Source of the DNA: Candidatus Kuenenia stuttgartensis
Lineage (GTDB): Bacteria > Planctomycetota > UBA1135 > UBA2386
Direction of reading: 5' to 3'
NCBI GenBank assembly: GCA_945861365.1
Contig: CAMAUH010000140.1
Location: 1 to 9,292 of the forward strand
Length of the DNA: 9,292 bases
Made by a program: the position numbers and the translations under genes. Shown piece after piece: positions 6,704 to 9,292 of this stretch; position 1 is the first letter of the stretch; every line of letters starts with the position of its first letter. The notes below the pieces were generated by a model that saw only the letters and a program-made list of their open reading frames with translations, ran no database searches and was not told the origin of the DNA.

Positions 6704-8206
6704 TCAGCGCCAAACCCAGTCGCAGCGCGCCAGCAGCGTGAACTCCGTGGCCAGGTCGGGGTCCGCAGGGCTCGGCATGCCGGTGATCGCGCCGCGCACC
6801 GAGCCGCGCCGCAACAGCCGCTGCAGGTCCCGCGGCTGGAACGCTTCGAGCACGGCCGCCGCCGCGGCGGTCTGTTGCTCACGATGCTCGGCGAACAGCT
6901 GCTGCCCGGCGATGCGCCAATGCGTGGGCAAGCCCTGGCCACCGCGACCGAGGCGGTCCAGCAGCGCCTGCGTGGCGAGATCGACGTGTTCGCGCAGGCG
7001 GGCATCGTCGCGCCGCGCGAGGTGCTCCCGCAGCGCTGGCAGCAGCAGACCGGCGGTCAGCCAGGCGCGCTCGAAGTACACACCGGCACCGACCTCACCC
7101 TCGCCGAAACGGTAGGTGCGCAGGCTGGCGTCGAAGCGGCGCGCGATGGATGCCGCCAGCCGGTTGGCGGCGAGCGCCAGCACCGGGTCCGGCGACAGCG
7201 CCAACAGGGCCTCCAGTTCCCGCAGTGGCGAGGCATAGTCGCGCAACCGCTCGTTGCGACCGGTGCCGACCGGCGGATGGTTCGCCAACCCGCGCGCCAG
7301 GCTGCGCGCCCCGTCGAGCAGACCATCGTCCGCGGTGAGCAGCCCGGTCCACAGCACACCGCGCAACCACGTGTGCCCGGGCTCCACGGCGCCGCCGCGA
7401 TGGTCGAGCCCGTGCGTGAACACGAGCCCGGAGTTCGCATCGAAGTCGCGGTCGAGCACGTGCACGGCGGCGCGGCGCGCCCGCGCCAGGGCCAGCGGGT
7501 CCCGCATCCCCAAGGCGCAGCGCAGCAGGGCGAACGGGGTGTCGTATTCGTTGTTGGTGACGATGCCGCCACTGCGGGCGTAGTCGCCGGCCCCACGTCG
7601 GCCTGGCAGTTCGCGCAACTGCGGCAGCAGGGTGCCCAAGTGCGAGCGCACCGCCGTCGTCACGGCTCCACCACCGCCGACCGGCGGCAACACGCCGACC
7701 TCGTCGAACCAGGTGCGCGGCATGCGGCACAACACGTCGGCACGTACGAAGGCGCCGTCACTCCAGGTCGTCAGCGCTTCGCCCGTGGCGAACAGCTCGC
7801 CCTCGAGCTCGGTCGGCGAAGTGAACTCGAGGCGGCGGCGCTCATCGACGGAGCCGTCGACGAATCGCCACAGGGTCTGCTGCAAGCGCCCATGAGGCAG
7901 GGCCTCTTCGCGATCCTCGCGCACGAACACCGGGCCGCGCCCGTCCTCGCTCGGGCCGGTGCCGCCCGGCACGACGCGAACGACGCCGGGCGGACCGCTG
8001 ATCGCGATCTCGACCCAGACGGTCTCCGTGCCGGGCCGGCCGAACGGCAGAGGCCGCCATTGCAGGACGCCCTTGCCCTGTAGCCCGAGTCCCTGCTGCA
8101 GCACCGCGGCGGGCAGCGGCGCACCGAAGCGCACCGGACGCCCATCCAACGGGACCACCAACAAGGCCGGCGCGATCGCCACCACCACCATTGCGAGTGT
8201 GCTCAC
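6704..8206 (-). CDS. Probable exported RIFT-barrel/alpha-toroid protein (PcRGLX/YetA-like)
   Basis: The frame gives 500 residues from a GTG start at 8206. An in-frame TAG at 8210-8212 lies just upstream, so the start can only be this GTG or the ATG at 8191. The N-terminus (MVVVAIAPALLVV) is hydrophobic and may be a signal or anchor segment, but it has no basic residues. Residues about 18-90 (VPLDGRPVRFGAPLPAAVL, then VLQWRPLPF) resemble the N-terminal RIFT barrel of PcRGLX/YetA-type polysaccharide-active proteins. Residues about 215-470 look like a helical alpha/alpha toroid: NNEYDTPFALL near 218, HGLDHRGG and EPGHTWLRGVLWTGLLTADD (275-294), and FERAWLTAGLLLPALREHLA. That style of GH-W helix repeats is seen in lyases and glycosidases with toroid folds. 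No catalytic residue can be assigned. The CDS is well supported by frame and length, but the functional call rests on motif resemblance only, and the protein is shorter than usual for PcRGLX relatives. Confidence 0.78.
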   Translation of the reverse strand: MSTLAMVVVAIAPALLVVPLDGRPVRFGAPLPAAVLQQGLGLQGKGVLQWRPLPFGRPGTETVWVEIAISGPPGVVRVVPGGTGPSEDGRGPVFVREDREEALPHGRLQQTLWRFVDGSVDERRRLEFTSPTELEGELFATGEALTTWSDGAFVRADVLCRMPRTWFDEVGVLPPVGGGGAVTTAVRSHLGTLLPQLRELPGRRGAGDYARSGGIVTNNEYDTPFALLRCALGMRDPLALARARRAAVHVLDRDFDANSGLVFTHGLDHRGGAVEPGHTWLRGVLWTGLLTADDGLLDGARSLARGLANHPPVGTGRNERLRDYASPLRELEALLALSPDPVLALAANRLAASIARRFDASLRTYRFGEGEVGAGVYFERAWLTAGLLLPALREHLARRDDARLREHVDLATQALLDRLGRGGQGLPTHWRIAGQQLFAEHREQQTAAAAAVLEAFQPRDLQRLLRRGSVRGAITGMPSPADPDLATEFTLLARCDWVWR

Positions 8207-8263
8207 GCCCTAGAGGGACATGAGCCATCGCCGCGGTGGCAGCGATCACGAAAATCCTCGGCA

Positions 8264-8283
8264 GCGCGGCTTCGCCGCCGCGC
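8264..8283 (-). terminator. GC-rich hairpin downstream of the SAH hydrolase gene
   Basis: A GC-rich inverted repeat (GCGCGG paired with CCGCGC, or the inner GCGGC-TTC-GCCGC) lies 12 bases after the SAH hydrolase stop codon. A TTTT run follows about ten bases further on the minus strand rather than directly after the stem, so this is a poor intrinsic terminator, or only a transcript-end stem. It sits before the next minus-strand gene. Confidence 0.3.
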
Positions 8284-8295
8284 GCCGCGATCCGA

Positions 8296-9292
8296 CTAGT
8301 AGCGGTAGTGACCGGGCTTGAACGGCCCCTCGGTCGGGACACCGAGGTAGTCCGACTGCTTCTTGCTGAGCTTCGTCAGCTTCACGCCGAGCTTGCCGAG
8401 GTGCAGGCGCGCGACCTTCTCGTCGAGGTGCTTCGGCAGCGTGTAGACGCCCTTGTCGTAGTTCTTGTAGTTGTTGAACAACTCGATCTGCGCGATCACC
8501 TGGTTGCTGAAGCTGTTCGACATCACGAAGCTCGGGTGGCCGGTGGCGCAACCGAGGTTCATCAGACGGCCTTCCGCCAGCACGATGACGCCGTGGCCGT
8601 CCTCGAACAGCCAGCGATCGGTCTGCGGCTTGATGTTCTGCTTCTCGATGCCGTCGACCTTGGCGAGGCCGGCCATGTCGATCTCGTTGTCGAAGTGGCC
8701 GATGTTCGCGACGATCGCGTTGTTCTTCATCCGCTTCATGTGGTCGACCGTGACCACCTGGTAGTTGCCGGTCGCGGTGATGAAGATGTCCGCGTAGTCG
8801 ACGCAGTCCTCGAGGGTCAGGACCTGGTAGCCCTCCATCGCGGCCTGCAGCGCACAGATCGGATCGATCTCGGTGATGATGACGCGCGCGCCCTGGCCCT
8901 TCAGCGACTGGGCGCTGCCCTTGCCGACGTCGCCGTAGCCGCAGACGACCGCGACCTTGCCCGACAGCATGACGTCGGTGGCGCGCATCAGGCCGTCGGT
9001 CAGCGAGTGGCGGCAGCCGTAGACGTTGTCGAACTTCGACTTGGTCACGCTGTCGTTGACGTTCATCGCCGGGAACGGCAACACGCCGGCCTTCTGCATC
9101 TGGTAGAGGCGGTGCACGCCGGTCGTCGTCTCTTCCGAGACGCCACGGATGCCGGGCAGCATCTTGCTCCACTTGCCGCCGCCATTGGCGACCGACGCCT
9201 TCATGCACTTCAGCAGCTCGACCCAGTCCTCACCGTCGTCCTTCTTGGCGGCAGGGACCTTGCCGGTCTTCTCCCACTCGGCGCCCTTCATG
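8296..9292 (-). CDS. ahcY: S-adenosylhomocysteine hydrolase, C-terminal part (5' end outside window)
   Basis: The enzyme hydrolyses S-adenosylhomocysteine to adenosine and homocysteine in the cytoplasm, keeping methyltransferases free of product inhibition. About 331 residues are visible from an internal methionine codon at 9291 to the TAG at 8296-8298; the family is usually 430-480 residues, so the N-terminal substrate-binding part lies to the right. Numbering from that methionine, catalytic-site residues K84, D88, N89 and C93 sit in VTKSKFDNVYGC. The NAD-binding glycine motif CGYGDVGKG is at 117-125. HPSFVMSNSF and the conserved C-terminal HYRY end are present. A charged insertion near residues 5-45 (containing KKDDGEDW) before EETTTGV indicates the long bacterial form of the enzyme. 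The stop is followed by an 89-base gap before the next minus-strand gene, so the two are probably not tightly coupled. Confidence 0.97.
   Translation of the reverse strand, partial: MKGAEWEKTGKVPAAKKDDGEDWVELLKCMKASVANGGGKWSKMLPGIRGVSEETTTGVHRLYQMQKAGVLPFPAMNVNDSVTKSKFDNVYGCRHSLTDGLMRATDVMLSGKVAVVCGYGDVGKGSAQSLKGQGARVIITEIDPICALQAAMEGYQVLTLEDCVDYADIFITATGNYQVVTVDHMKRMKNNAIVANIGHFDNEIDMAGLAKVDGIEKQNIKPQTDRWLFEDGHGVIVLAEGRLMNLGCATGHPSFVMSNSFSNQVIAQIELFNNYKNYDKGVYTLPKHLDEKVARLHLGKLGVKLTKLSKKQSDYLGVPTEGPFKPGHYRY

Noticed and set aside
6875..8083. A plus-strand open frame of about 400 codons opposite the toroid gene.
   Set aside because: The minus-strand frame has signal-like, barrel and toroid features and fits the spacing of its neighbours; the plus frame has none.
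1..9292. CRISPR array, tRNA, insertion sequence, integrase or a defence-type gene cluster.
   Set aside because: I see no regularly spaced repeats, no tRNA-like cloverleaf, no transposase or integrase motifs, and the genes belong to unrelated housekeeping and envelope families.

Overview
The window is GC-rich bacterial DNA, densely coding, with no RNA gene, mobile element or CRISPR array that I can see. It holds seven protein genes. The two at the edges are cut by the window. No gene-free stretch exceeds about 90 bases. High GC, few clear Shine-Dalgarno sites, a secreted TPR/peptidase MA-like protein, a lipoprotein HtrA-type protease and a secreted barrel-plus-toroid protein together suggest an environmental bacterium, perhaps a high-GC planctomycete or a similar lineage. 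That placement is inference from gene style, not from a marker gene.

Layout, left to right. Positions 1-1056 (minus) hold most of a very divergent DnaA-type initiator ATPase whose C-terminus lies beyond the left edge. Positions 1112-4075 (minus) hold a large exported TPR protein with an embedded HEYTH zinc-peptidase domain, directly upstream of the dnaA-like gene on the same strand. Positions 4156-4767 (plus) hold a YkgJ-type cysteine-cluster protein, divergent from the peptidase. Positions 4771-5172 (minus) hold a small hotdog-fold acyl-CoA thioesterase. Positions 5252-6700 (plus) hold a trypsin-like PDZ protease with a lipobox. Positions 6704-8206 (minus) hold a probably exported protein resembling PcRGLX/YetA-type RIFT-barrel and alpha-toroid carbohydrate-active proteins. 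Positions 8296-9292 (minus) hold the C-terminal two thirds or more of S-adenosylhomocysteine hydrolase.

The genes do not form one pathway. SAH hydrolase serves the methyl cycle, the thioesterase serves acyl-CoA turnover, and three proteins (TPR peptidase, HtrA-like protease, barrel/toroid protein) are probably exported envelope functions. Orientation alternates along the middle of the window, and two successive tail-to-tail pairs each have exactly 3 bases between stop codons. The most notable item is the DnaA homologue: it keeps Walker A and a sensor-2 arginine but lacks the usual box VII arginine finger. I see no convincing new multi-gene defence or mobile system.
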